This document shows, piece after piece, positions 6,709-14,034 of a stretch of DNA of 64,000 bases. The stretch spans positions 496,001-560,000 of the forward strand of contig CAWAPE010000014.1 in the NCBI GenBank assembly GCA_963783855.1. Direction: 5' to 3'. Made by a program: the position numbers and the translations under genes. The DNA comes from JAKAGZ01 sp963783855 (GTDB lineage Bacteria; Bacteroidota; Ignavibacteria; Ignavibacteriales; Ignavibacteriaceae). Below the pieces are notes generated by a model, which was not told where the DNA came from, did no database searches, and was given only the letters and a program-made list of their open reading frames with translations. How positions within the stretch are numbered: position 1 is the first letter of the stretch; every line of letters begins with the position of its first letter.

Positions 6709-8295
6709 ATGAAAGCGAGATTTTTTAATAAGCTTAGTATTAAGCTTATTATTTCGATTTCTGTAATTTTATCGCTTGTACTCGCGATACATACCTATAT
6801 TTCTATAACCAATCTTAAAAATGACCTAACTCATTTCCGGCTTCTGAGCGCCTATAATTCCAGTGATATTATTAAGAAATCAACGCGGTACAGTATGTTA
6901 CTCAACAGGCGCGATGATGTTCACCAGATAATTAATACAATAGGAACAGAACCGGGAATTATTGGAATCAGAGTCTATAATAAAATGGGCACCATAGCCT
7001 ATTCAACGGATCCAACAGAAATTTCAGAAAAAGTTTCCATGAATGATGAAGCCTGTAGTGCCTGCCATATTGGTTCGGGTAAGATTGAGGAACTAAATGA
7101 AGAAAGCAGGATAAGATATTTCACTAACAAAAAAGATAGTACAAGGGCGCTTGGATTAATAAATCCCATAAAAAACGAAAAAGACTGTTACACATCCGAT
7201 TGTCATGCACACCAGCCGAGTGTGGAGATTCTTGGTGTGCTTGATGTTATGGTATCGATGAAGGAACTTGACGAAGCCATAAATCAAAATACTAAGACCA
7301 CAATTACTAACTCCATTTTAATTACGCTGGCTATATCTGCATTCTGCGGTTTATTTGTAAAAGTTATTGTCAGTAAACCATTATACGAGCTTACCCAGGG
7401 AATAAGGGAAGTGGGGAAAGGGAACCTAAACTATAAAATAGATATTGATTCAAAAGATGAAATTGGAAATGTTGCCCGAAGATTTAATGATATGTCGGAG
7501 AAACTTGATTCGGCTTATAAAGAAATTAAAGACTGGAGTGAAACATTAAATCATAAAGTGCAGCAAAAATCGGAAGAGTTAAAAAATATTTATAACCAGG
7601 TAATTCAAATAGAAAAGCTCGCCTCGCTCGGGAAATTATCTGCTACAGTGGCGCACGAACTTAATAATCCGCTCGAAGGCATTCTGACCTACAGCAAATT
7701 AATCTCAAAAAAATTAACAAGTCAGTCCAATAAAGAAGAAAATAAAAAGCTGATTGAGTACCTCGACCTGATTGCGGGTGAATCATCAAGGTGTGGAAAG
7801 ATAGTTAAGGATCTATTAATCTTTTCGCACGAAAGCAAAAATGAATTTGTAGATGCTGAATTAATTGAAATTGTAGACCGGTGCATTACTCTTATCGGTC
7901 ACCATCTTGAAATGAACGGAATAGAACTGGAAAAAATATATTCCAATGAATCGTTTATTGTAAAAGGCAGCGCGGAAAAAATTCAGGAAGCATTAATTGC
8001 ACTTTTGATTAATGCGATAGAAGCAATGCCAAATGGCGGAAAAATTAAAATAGAAATTCTGCTGGAATCCGGTTCAGTTGTACTTAAAATTTCCGACGAG
8101 GGCACAGGTATTAGTATAAAAGATCTGCCGCATATTTTTGAACCTTTTTATTCTACAAAAGAAGCAACAAAAGGTACCGGACTTGGACTGGCGGTTGTTT
8201 ACGGTATTATTAAAAATCACAATGGGGAAATAACGGTTGAAAGAACTTCGCCGGAAGGAACAACATTTAAAGTCGTTTTTCCTAAAAACGTGTAA
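6709..8295 (+). CDS. Sensor histidine kinase with heme-binding periplasmic domain
   Basis: 528 residues: membrane helix about 12-32, periplasmic sensor to about 198, second helix about 199-221, HAMP about 222-272, short coiled coil, phospho-acceptor helix with AHELNNPLEGIL (His316), then the ATPase domain with NAIEAMPNGG, DEGTGI, EPFYSTKE and GTGLGL. The sensor carries CSACH (116-120) and a second motif CYTSDCH (160-166), separated by LGLINPIKNEKD and followed by ILGVLDV. That arrangement recurs in kinases believed to bind c-type heme outside the membrane. It most likely reports redox state or a heme ligand. The partner regulator starts 15 nt downstream. Its location after the NrfD genes suggests it controls them. 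Confidence 0.88.
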   Translation: MKARFFNKLSIKLIISISVILSLVLAIHTYISITNLKNDLTHFRLLSAYNSSDIIKKSTRYSMLLNRRDDVHQIINTIGTEPGIIGIRVYNKMGTIAYSTDPTEISEKVSMNDEACSACHIGSGKIEELNEESRIRYFTNKKDSTRALGLINPIKNEKDCYTSDCHAHQPSVEILGVLDVMVSMKELDEAINQNTKTTITNSILITLAISAFCGLFVKVIVSKPLYELTQGIREVGKGNLNYKIDIDSKDEIGNVARRFNDMSEKLDSAYKEIKDWSETLNHKVQQKSEELKNIYNQVIQIEKLASLGKLSATVAHELNNPLEGILTYSKLISKKLTSQSNKEENKKLIEYLDLIAGESSRCGKIVKDLLIFSHESKNEFVDAELIEIVDRCITLIGHHLEMNGIELEKIYSNESFIVKGSAEKIQEALIALLINAIEAMPNGGKIKIEILLESGSVVLKISDEGTGISIKDLPHIFEPFYSTKEATKGTGLGLAVVYGIIKNHNGEITVERTSPEGTTFKVVFPKNV

Positions 8296-8310
8296 TTATC
8301 GGGGGGTAAT

Positions 8311-9669
8311 ATGAAAGTTCAATACAATATATTAATAGTAGATGATGAAAAAATTGTACGCGAATCTCTTCAGCACTGGTTTGAGGAAGAAGGCTATAAT
8401 GTTGATATTGCGGAGGATGGGGAATCAGCACTAAAAAAATATGGCAAGGGTAAGTACGATCTACTGCTCGTTGATATGAAAATGCCCGGTATGAGCGGGC
8501 TGGATCTTTTAACGAGTATAAAAGCTATAGATAAGGAAGCGCTGCTGATCTTAATTACGGCTTTTGCATCAGTTCCTTCCGCGATTGCGGCCCTTAAACA
8601 AGGAGCTTACGATTATGTTACAAAACCTGTTGATCCGGATGAACTTACTCACCTTGTGAAAAAAGCACTTGAACAAAAACATTTAAAACATGAAAATGAG
8701 ATTTTAAAGGAAAATATCAAAGAAATAATAAAGCCCGATAATCTGATCGGTGAGAGTTTCCAGATGAAAAAACTTTATGATCTTATCAATACAGTTGCGC
8801 CGGCGGATACAACGGTAATGATAAGAGGCGAAAGCGGAACCGGTAAGGAACTTGTGGCAAAAGCAATTCATATTAATAGCAAAAGAAAATACTTTCCGAT
8901 AATCCCGGTTAACTGTGGTGCGCTTGCCGAATCAATACTGGAAAGTGAATTGTTCGGACACGAAAAAGGAGCCTTCACAGGGGCGCAGTTTAAAAGAAAA
9001 GGCAAGTTTGAAATGGCTGACGGGGGAACTTTGTTTCTTGATGAAATTGCTACGCTCTCAACCAAAATGCAGATTGAACTTTTACGTGTTATTGAAACGA
9101 GACAATTCAGCAGGGTCGGAGGCAATCAACTGATTAAAAGTGATTTCAGGTTAATAACGGCCTCTAACCAGTCACTTGAAGATCTTGTAAAAGAGGGCAA
9201 ATTCAGGGAGGATCTTTATTACCGGCTGAATGTTTTTACGATTCATATTCCTCCGCTCAGGGAAAGAAAGGATGACATACCTATTCTCGCTCATTTTTTC
9301 CTGAATAAATTTGCGATGGCTATGAATAAACCAATCAAGGATATTTCAACCGAGGCGATGGATTTTATTGTTAATTATGAATGGCCCGGGAATGTGCGTG
9401 AACTTGAAAACGCAATTGAAAGGGCGGTAGTGATCGGCAAGTGTGATAAAATAACGGTTGAAAATCTTCCTTTTCATGTTTCTTCGAACCAAATTAATTC
9501 CGATTCAGATGATAAAAGCCTTGCGGCAGTCGAAAAGAAATACATATTGCAGATTCTAAATGAAAATAACTGGAATATTTCGAGAAGCGCAGTTCAATTG
9601 CACATTGACAGGGTTACTCTATATAATAAAATAAATAAATATGGATTACGTACCGCAGTTGAAGCATGA
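8311..9669 (+). CDS. NtrC-family sigma-54-dependent response regulator
   Basis: 452 residues in three domains. The receiver (1-125) has DD at 11-12, phospho-acceptor Asp55 in LLLVDMKMPG, and Lys105 in TKP. The AAA+ domain has Walker A GESGTGKE (173-180), the sigma-54 contact loop GAFTGA (220-225) and Walker B LFLDE (241-245). The C-terminus is a Fis-type helix-turn-helix (NWNISRSAVQLHIDRVTLYNKI). GGGGGG precedes the ATG. It pairs with the upstream heme-sensor kinase and should open sigma-54 promoters; candidate targets are the NrfD operons. The stop codon overlaps the next start (ATGA). Confidence 0.93.
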   Translation: MKVQYNILIVDDEKIVRESLQHWFEEEGYNVDIAEDGESALKKYGKGKYDLLLVDMKMPGMSGLDLLTSIKAIDKEALLILITAFASVPSAIAALKQGAYDYVTKPVDPDELTHLVKKALEQKHLKHENEILKENIKEIIKPDNLIGESFQMKKLYDLINTVAPADTTVMIRGESGTGKELVAKAIHINSKRKYFPIIPVNCGALAESILESELFGHEKGAFTGAQFKRKGKFEMADGGTLFLDEIATLSTKMQIELLRVIETRQFSRVGGNQLIKSDFRLITASNQSLEDLVKEGKFREDLYYRLNVFTIHIPPLRERKDDIPILAHFFLNKFAMAMNKPIKDISTEAMDFIVNYEWPGNVRELENAIERAVVIGKCDKITVENLPFHVSSNQINSDSDDKSLAAVEKKYILQILNENNWNISRSAVQLHIDRVTLYNKINKYGLRTAVEA

Positions 9670-10196
9670 AAATATATGTAGTACCTCTGGAATTAAAAAA
9701 TAAATCACTGCTGGAACATGTAGTAAATGAGTTGTCTTTAAAATTTTCCGGCAAAATTTTGGTAGATAATACTCAGATTTTGATCGATAATGCACATTCC
9801 ACAGGAAGGCTGCAATATTATTCTACACAGATTATCGCAAACGCTGCGGAAAAAACATCTTATCTTGATGGCAAAGTTTTAATCTTAACAAGTCTCGACC
9901 TTTATGTACCCGCATTAACATATATATTCGGCGAGGCCCAACTAGGGGGAAAACATTCAATTATTTCCGCATGCCGTCTTCACGAAGAATTTTATTCGGG
10001 TTTGTCCAACGAACCACTTCTGGTTGAGAGAACGATTAAGGAAGCACTTCATGAACTTGGACATAATTATGGGCTAAAACACTGCAGTGACTGGGATTGT
10101 GTGATGCATTCATCACCGGGAATTGAAGAGGTGGATATTAAAGGGAAATTTTACTGCAGGGAATGCAGTAAGACTATCCCTCTAAAGATAAGCTAA
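9666..10196 (+). CDS. Archaemetzincin-type zinc metallopeptidase
   Basis: 176 residues. HELGHNYGLKH (129-139) is the extended zinc-binding motif of metzincins, and the spacing HC-x4-C-x-M followed by FYC-x2-C (C140, C145, C164, C167) is the signature of archaemetzincins, which bind a second, structural zinc. There is no signal peptide, so it is probably cytoplasmic. The ATG overlaps the regulator stop, so the gene is translationally coupled to a two-component system, an unexpected partner. The physiological substrate of the bacterial family members is not known to me. Confidence 0.88.
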   Translation: MKIYVVPLELKNKSLLEHVVNELSLKFSGKILVDNTQILIDNAHSTGRLQYYSTQIIANAAEKTSYLDGKVLILTSLDLYVPALTYIFGEAQLGGKHSIISACRLHEEFYSGLSNEPLLVERTIKEALHELGHNYGLKHCSDWDCVMHSSPGIEEVDIKGKFYCRECSKTIPLKIS

Positions 10197-10213
10197 ATAA
10201 CTGAATTTGATAT

Positions 10214-10256
10214 TTAGCGCCTTCGCGGCTTTATGCCGCAAAGACACTTTGAAAAA
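10214..10256. repeat. Intergenic GC-rich repeat/hairpin between convergent genes
   Basis: GCGCCTTCGCG followed by the hairpin GCGGC-TTTAT-GCCGC (10225-10239) and then a poly-A stretch. It shares GCGCCTTCGCG with the element at 11461-11522 on the other side of kbl. It may also act as a terminator for either neighbour. Confidence 0.5.
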
Positions 10257-10257
10257 A

Positions 10258-11445
10258 TTATTTTTTAAATTCTTCGTACACTTCCTTAAATTTCTCAATT
10301 GCAAAATCAAGATCTTCTTTTGAATGTGCCGCTGAAATCTGAACTCTTATTCTTGCTGTTTCTTTTGGTACAACCGGAAAGAAGAAACCGATTACGTAAA
10401 TTCCTTTCTCAAGTAACCTTGCCGCCATTTTTTGTGCAAGCACCGCGTCACCAAGCATAATAGGAACGATAGGGTGAACACCGTCTTTAATTTCCAGCCC
10501 GGCCTTTTTAATTCCCTTACGGAAATATTTTGTGTTTTCTTCAAGTTTATCACGAAGGTGAGTAGTTGAGCTCAACATTTCAAGTACTTTTAATGAAGCT
10601 GCAACTATTGAAGGTGCAACCGTGTTTGAAAATAAATACGGACGTGATCTCTGTCTCAGCATTCCGATAATTTCTTTTCGTCCGCTTGTATAACCTCCGC
10701 TCGCTCCGCCGAGAGCTTTGCCAAGTGTTCCTGTAATAATATCAATTCTTCCAAGTACTTCGTTGTATTCGTGTGTTCCTTTTCCGTGTTTGCCCATAAA
10801 GCCAACGGCATGTGAATCATCAACCATTACCATTGCACCGTATTTATCGGCAAGGTCACAGATGCCTTTCAGGTTTGCAATGAATCCGTCCATTGAGAAA
10901 ACGCCGTCTGTTGCTATCAGAATATTTTTTGCTTTCGCTTTCGCGTCTTTCAACTGAACTTCAAGATCTTCCATATTATTATTTTTATAACGGTATCTTT
11001 TTGCTTTACAAAGTCGAACACCATCAATAATACTTGCGTGGTTTAACTCGTCACTTATTATAGCATCTTCCTCAGAAAGAATAGTTTCGAACAATCCACC
11101 GTTTGCATCGAAACAGGATGTGTAAAGAATTGTATCTTCTGTTTCGAGGAATTCAGAAATCTTTGCTTCGAGTTGTTTGTGTATATCCTGTGTACCACAA
11201 ATGAAGCGAACGGATGAAAGTCCGTAGCCCCATTTATCATAGCTTTCTTTTGCAGCTTTAATTATTTCCGGGTTGTCTGCAAGCCCCAGGTAATTATTTG
11301 CGCACATATTTAAGACTTTCTGTCCGCCTTTTACTTCTATATTTGCTTTCTGCGGACTTACAATCACTCTTTCTTTTTTAAACAATCCTTCGGCTTCAAT
11401 TCCGTTAAGGATATCGTTGTAATATTTCCTCATTGAATCTGTCAT
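10258..11445 (-). CDS. kbl: Glycine C-acetyltransferase (2-amino-3-ketobutyrate CoA ligase)
   Basis: 395 residues, the usual family length. It is a fold-type I PLP enzyme of the alpha-oxoamine synthase family; ITGTLGKALGGASGGYTSG contains the PLP lysine (about residue 242), with DDSHAVGFMGKHGKG and LYTSCFDANGGLFE as further family blocks. It cleaves 2-amino-3-ketobutyrate with CoA into glycine and acetyl-CoA. The gene lies downstream of threonine dehydrogenase on the same strand, the classical two-step threonine degradation operon; the product of the first enzyme is unstable, so channelling between them is expected. An 83-nt spacer carrying a palindromic repeat separates the two. Confidence 0.95.
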   Translation of the reverse strand: MTDSMRKYYNDILNGIEAEGLFKKERVIVSPQKANIEVKGGQKVLNMCANNYLGLADNPEIIKAAKESYDKWGYGLSSVRFICGTQDIHKQLEAKISEFLETEDTILYTSCFDANGGLFETILSEEDAIISDELNHASIIDGVRLCKAKRYRYKNNNMEDLEVQLKDAKAKAKNILIATDGVFSMDGFIANLKGICDLADKYGAMVMVDDSHAVGFMGKHGKGTHEYNEVLGRIDIITGTLGKALGGASGGYTSGRKEIIGMLRQRSRPYLFSNTVAPSIVAASLKVLEMLSSTTHLRDKLEENTKYFRKGIKKAGLEIKDGVHPIVPIMLGDAVLAQKMAARLLEKGIYVIGFFFPVVPKETARIRVQISAAHSKEDLDFAIEKFKEVYEEFKK

Positions 11446-11460
11446 TTTAAAACCTCACTG

Positions 11461-11522
11461 CTTTTCTCTGCGTCATTGCGCCTGAGCGGTTGTTTTTACC
11501 GCAGAGACGCGAAGGCGCAAGG
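11461..11522. repeat. Palindromic dispersed repeat between tdh and kbl
   Basis: Nested inverted repeats: TCTCTGC (11465-11471) with GCAGAGA (11501-11507), TTGCGCC (11476-11482) with GGCGCAA (11514-11520), and GCGGT (11486-11490) with ACCGC (11498-11502). The core ACCGCAGAGACGCGAAGGCGC resembles intergenic repeats common in this bacterial group. On the minus strand it could also attenuate transcription between tdh and kbl. Confidence 0.6.
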
Positions 11523-11528
11523 TTAATA

Positions 11529-12572
11529 TTAAATTTCGTCCCAGTTAAGAATTACTTTTCCTGTCTTACCGGATTTCATCAATTCAAATGCTTCCTTATA
11601 ATCTTTATAAGAGAAACGGTGTGTAATAATTTTTGAAATGTCGAGTCCTGATTGAACCATTGCGGTCATCTTGTACCAGGTTTCAAACATCTTCCTTCCG
11701 TAAATTCCCCGGAGAGTTATTCCGTTGAAAACTATTTTTTCCCAATCAACAGCAGCGCTTGATGGAAGTATGCCGAGCAGAGCAATATTGCCGCCATGGA
11801 ACATCACGTCTATCATATCGTTTAGCGCTCTTGGACTACCTGACATTTCGAGTCCTACATCAAAACCTTCTTTCATCCCAAGTTCTTTCATTACATCGTT
11901 TAGTTTTTCTTTTGTCGTATCTACCGGTCGCTGAACGCCCATTTGTTTTGCAAGTTCCAGCCTGTCAGGATTTATATCTGTGATAACAACATTTCTTGCG
12001 CCTGCGTGTTTAACAATCATTGCTGCCATAATTCCGATCGGGCCTGCACCTGTGATCAGGACATCCTCTCCGAGAACTTCAAAAGAGAGGGCCGTGTGAG
12101 TTGCGTTTCCAAACGGATCAAAAATTGAGAAAACTTCTTCCTGAATATTCGGATCGCAGTGCCATACATTTGAAACAGGGATTGCGAGATATTCTGCAAA
12201 ACATCCCGGCCTGTTTACGCCAACACCCTTTGTATTCGGGCAGAGGTGATATCTTCCCGAAATACAGTTTCTGCAGTGGCCGCAAACGATATGTCCCTCG
12301 CCGCTAACAAGATCTCCAACCTTAAGATCGTGAACGTTGCTTCCGATTTTCTCAATTTTTCCAACATATTCGTGTCCTGTTACCATCGGAACAGGAATTG
12401 TTTTTTGTGCCCACTCGTCCCAGTTATAAATGTGAATGTCGGTTCCGCAGACTGAAGTTTTGTGAATTTTTATCAGTACGTCATTTATGCCAATTTCCGG
12501 TACCGGAACTTCGTCGAGCCAGATTCCCGGTTCCGCTGATTTTTTTACCAGCGCTTTCATTGTTTTGCCCAT
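11529..12572 (-). CDS. tdh: L-threonine 3-dehydrogenase
   Basis: 347 residues, zinc-dependent medium-chain dehydrogenase. TSVCGTDIHIYNWDEWA holds the catalytic-zinc cysteine, GHEYVG its histidine-glutamate pair, and CGHCRNCISGRYHLC the four structural-zinc cysteines. GAGPIGIMAAMI is the NAD-binding loop. It oxidises threonine to 2-amino-3-ketobutyrate, which the next gene product cleaves. The ATG at 12572 gives MGKTMKALVKK; the internal ATG four codons later is also possible. Strong match to bacterial Tdh; alcohol or sorbitol dehydrogenase is unlikely given the NWDEWA block and the neighbour. Confidence 0.95.
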   Translation of the reverse strand: MGKTMKALVKKSAEPGIWLDEVPVPEIGINDVLIKIHKTSVCGTDIHIYNWDEWAQKTIPVPMVTGHEYVGKIEKIGSNVHDLKVGDLVSGEGHIVCGHCRNCISGRYHLCPNTKGVGVNRPGCFAEYLAIPVSNVWHCDPNIQEEVFSIFDPFGNATHTALSFEVLGEDVLITGAGPIGIMAAMIVKHAGARNVVITDINPDRLELAKQMGVQRPVDTTKEKLNDVMKELGMKEGFDVGLEMSGSPRALNDMIDVMFHGGNIALLGILPSSAAVDWEKIVFNGITLRGIYGRKMFETWYKMTAMVQSGLDISKIITHRFSYKDYKEAFELMKSGKTGKVILNWDEI

Positions 12573-12708
12573 TTTAATTTTCCTTCAGGAAAAGAGTTAA
12601 ATAGCTGTTTCTTAACCAATTAAAACACTTTTATAAACGTTTCAAAATTAGTGTCTTTAAACTTAGAGATATGGGAATGAAAGGGCAAATAAAGAATAAC
12701 ATATTGTG

Positions 12709-12736
12709 GTAGAGACAGGGCATGCCCCGTCTCTAC
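12709..12736. repeat. 28-bp near-perfect palindrome
   Basis: Arms GTAGAGACAGGGCA and TGCCCCGTCTCTAC pair with one mismatch. The GTAGAGAC...GTCTCTAC outline matches a palindrome found in intergenic regions of many unrelated bacteria. It sits 6 nt beyond the SRAP gene end and may fold as a terminator-like hairpin, though no T-run follows on the minus strand. Confidence 0.7.
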
Positions 12737-12741
12737 GAAAA

Positions 12742-13350
12742 TCAAATCGTAGCTCTCTCAAGTTCCATTTTCTTATCGTCATCATACGGACGGCACATTT
12801 CCACAGTTTCTTTCGCGTCTTCCTGCAGGAATTTTACAGCATCGTTCAGTTCATCAAAAATAACTGGCATACGGTGGTGAATTTCCTTTATGAATTTATT
12901 CGGCATAGTTGTTATGAGGGAAGCAAACGGTTCGGCGGTTTCTTTTTTATTGAAATAAATTGCAGCTACGAAAAATGTTTTATTACCGGGTAGAAATATT
13001 TTATACGGAATTTTTCTTCCGCTTTCCTTTTTCCATTCGTAAAAGCCCGTCATCGGAATAATTGTCCGGTTGTTATCGAAAAGGCTCCACCAGAATTTTT
13101 TCTCTTTAATTGTCTCTATCCGGGAATTGAAAATAAGAGGGGAGTCGGCTGAGAATTTAATTCCCCAGTTAAAATAACGTATTGAATGTTTCTTTTCGTT
13201 TTTACACACACCGAGTATTTTGTTTGTTGGTGCTATATTATAAGTCGGTCCTTTTCCTTTGTGGGGAATTATTTCCGCTTCAAGATCCCGCTGTATCAGG
13301 AGCTCTGCAATGTATTCCAATGAGGATTTATTTTCGAAGCGTCCGCACAT
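12742..13350 (-). CDS. SRAP-family protein (YedK/HMCES type)
   Basis: 202 residues. It begins MCGRF; after Met removal Cys2 is the residue that crosslinks to abasic sites in single-stranded DNA in this family. NIAPTN, MTGFYEWKKESG (catalytic Glu) and IHHRMPVI (catalytic His) are all present. The family shields abasic sites at replication forks. It stands alone on the minus strand between tdh and a TerB-like gene. No lexA-type palindrome like that at 29989-30030 is visible upstream, so SOS control is not apparent. Confidence 0.92.
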   Translation of the reverse strand: MCGRFENKSSLEYIAELLIQRDLEAEIIPHKGKGPTYNIAPTNKILGVCKNEKKHSIRYFNWGIKFSADSPLIFNSRIETIKEKKFWWSLFDNNRTIIPMTGFYEWKKESGRKIPYKIFLPGNKTFFVAAIYFNKKETAEPFASLITTMPNKFIKEIHHRMPVIFDELNDAVKFLQEDAKETVEMCRPYDDDKKMELERATI

Positions 13351-13440
13351 ATAGTTTAAATCAATATTTTAAGTGTGTGTAAAGGATAAATTTAACTTTT
13401 ATATATCTGCTGAAATATTCAAGTGATTTGTGATGGCAAG

Positions 13441-13473
13441 AAAATTAAAAAGCCGTGCATAAAAACACGGCTT
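13441..13473 (-). terminator. Terminator of the TerB-like gene
   Basis: On the minus strand AAGCCGTG pairs with CACGGCTT around an 8-nt loop and is followed by TTTAATTTT. It begins 9 nt after the TerB-like stop codon. Confidence 0.8.
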
Positions 13474-13481
13474 GATAATAA

Positions 13482-13895
13482 TTAGATTATTGAATAGAGG
13501 GCAAAATCTGAATTAAGGAATATGTGTTTCGAAGATTTATAGTGTTCTGTCTTTTCTTCGAACCACTTGTCTTCTATTTCATTAGCGCCGGCAATTTTTT
13601 TGAGCCAATTCATCTCCGATTCAGGTGCCTGGCCGTCAGAATAAGCGAGCCTGAGTCCGTCGCATATAAATGATTCTGCAATTTTCTTTTTTGAAAAATG
13701 TATCGGATCGTCTAAAATATATTTGTTAGCTAAAAGGCTTTTTAACGTATCTTCGTAAAAATCAGTTGCGAAACCCAGCTTTATTGCAATATCTCTTATT
13801 ATTTTTTTTTCCGGTTCAGTTAATTTGTTATCTTTTTTGGCAATTACGAGTAGTCCTTTTAAATAATTACTTTTATCAAGAACAGAAATTTCCAT
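13482..13895 (-). CDS. TerB-like helical protein
   Basis: 137 residues, no signal or membrane segment, predicted all-helical. The N-terminal run YLKGLLVIAKKDNKLTEPEKKIIRDIAIKLGF resembles the first repeat of TerB-type domains (an acidic metal-binding loop between helices), and LRLAYSDGQAPESEMNWLKKIA resembles the second. TerB proteins are linked to tellurite resistance and membrane stress, but isolated members have no settled role. The gene is monocistronic with its own terminator. Confidence 0.6.
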   Translation of the reverse strand: MEISVLDKSNYLKGLLVIAKKDNKLTEPEKKIIRDIAIKLGFATDFYEDTLKSLLANKYILDDPIHFSKKKIAESFICDGLRLAYSDGQAPESEMNWLKKIAGANEIEDKWFEEKTEHYKSSKHIFLNSDFALYSII

Positions 13896-14034
13896 ATTTT
13901 ATCCTGCTTTATTTTTGTACTGTGAATTTATCAAAATTATATGGTTGTTAAAACCCAAATGCCTTAATTTATGCTCAGTGTTTCGTTTATAAATAATATT
14001 CGAATAAAATTAATTTCTTTATAGGTAAAAACGA

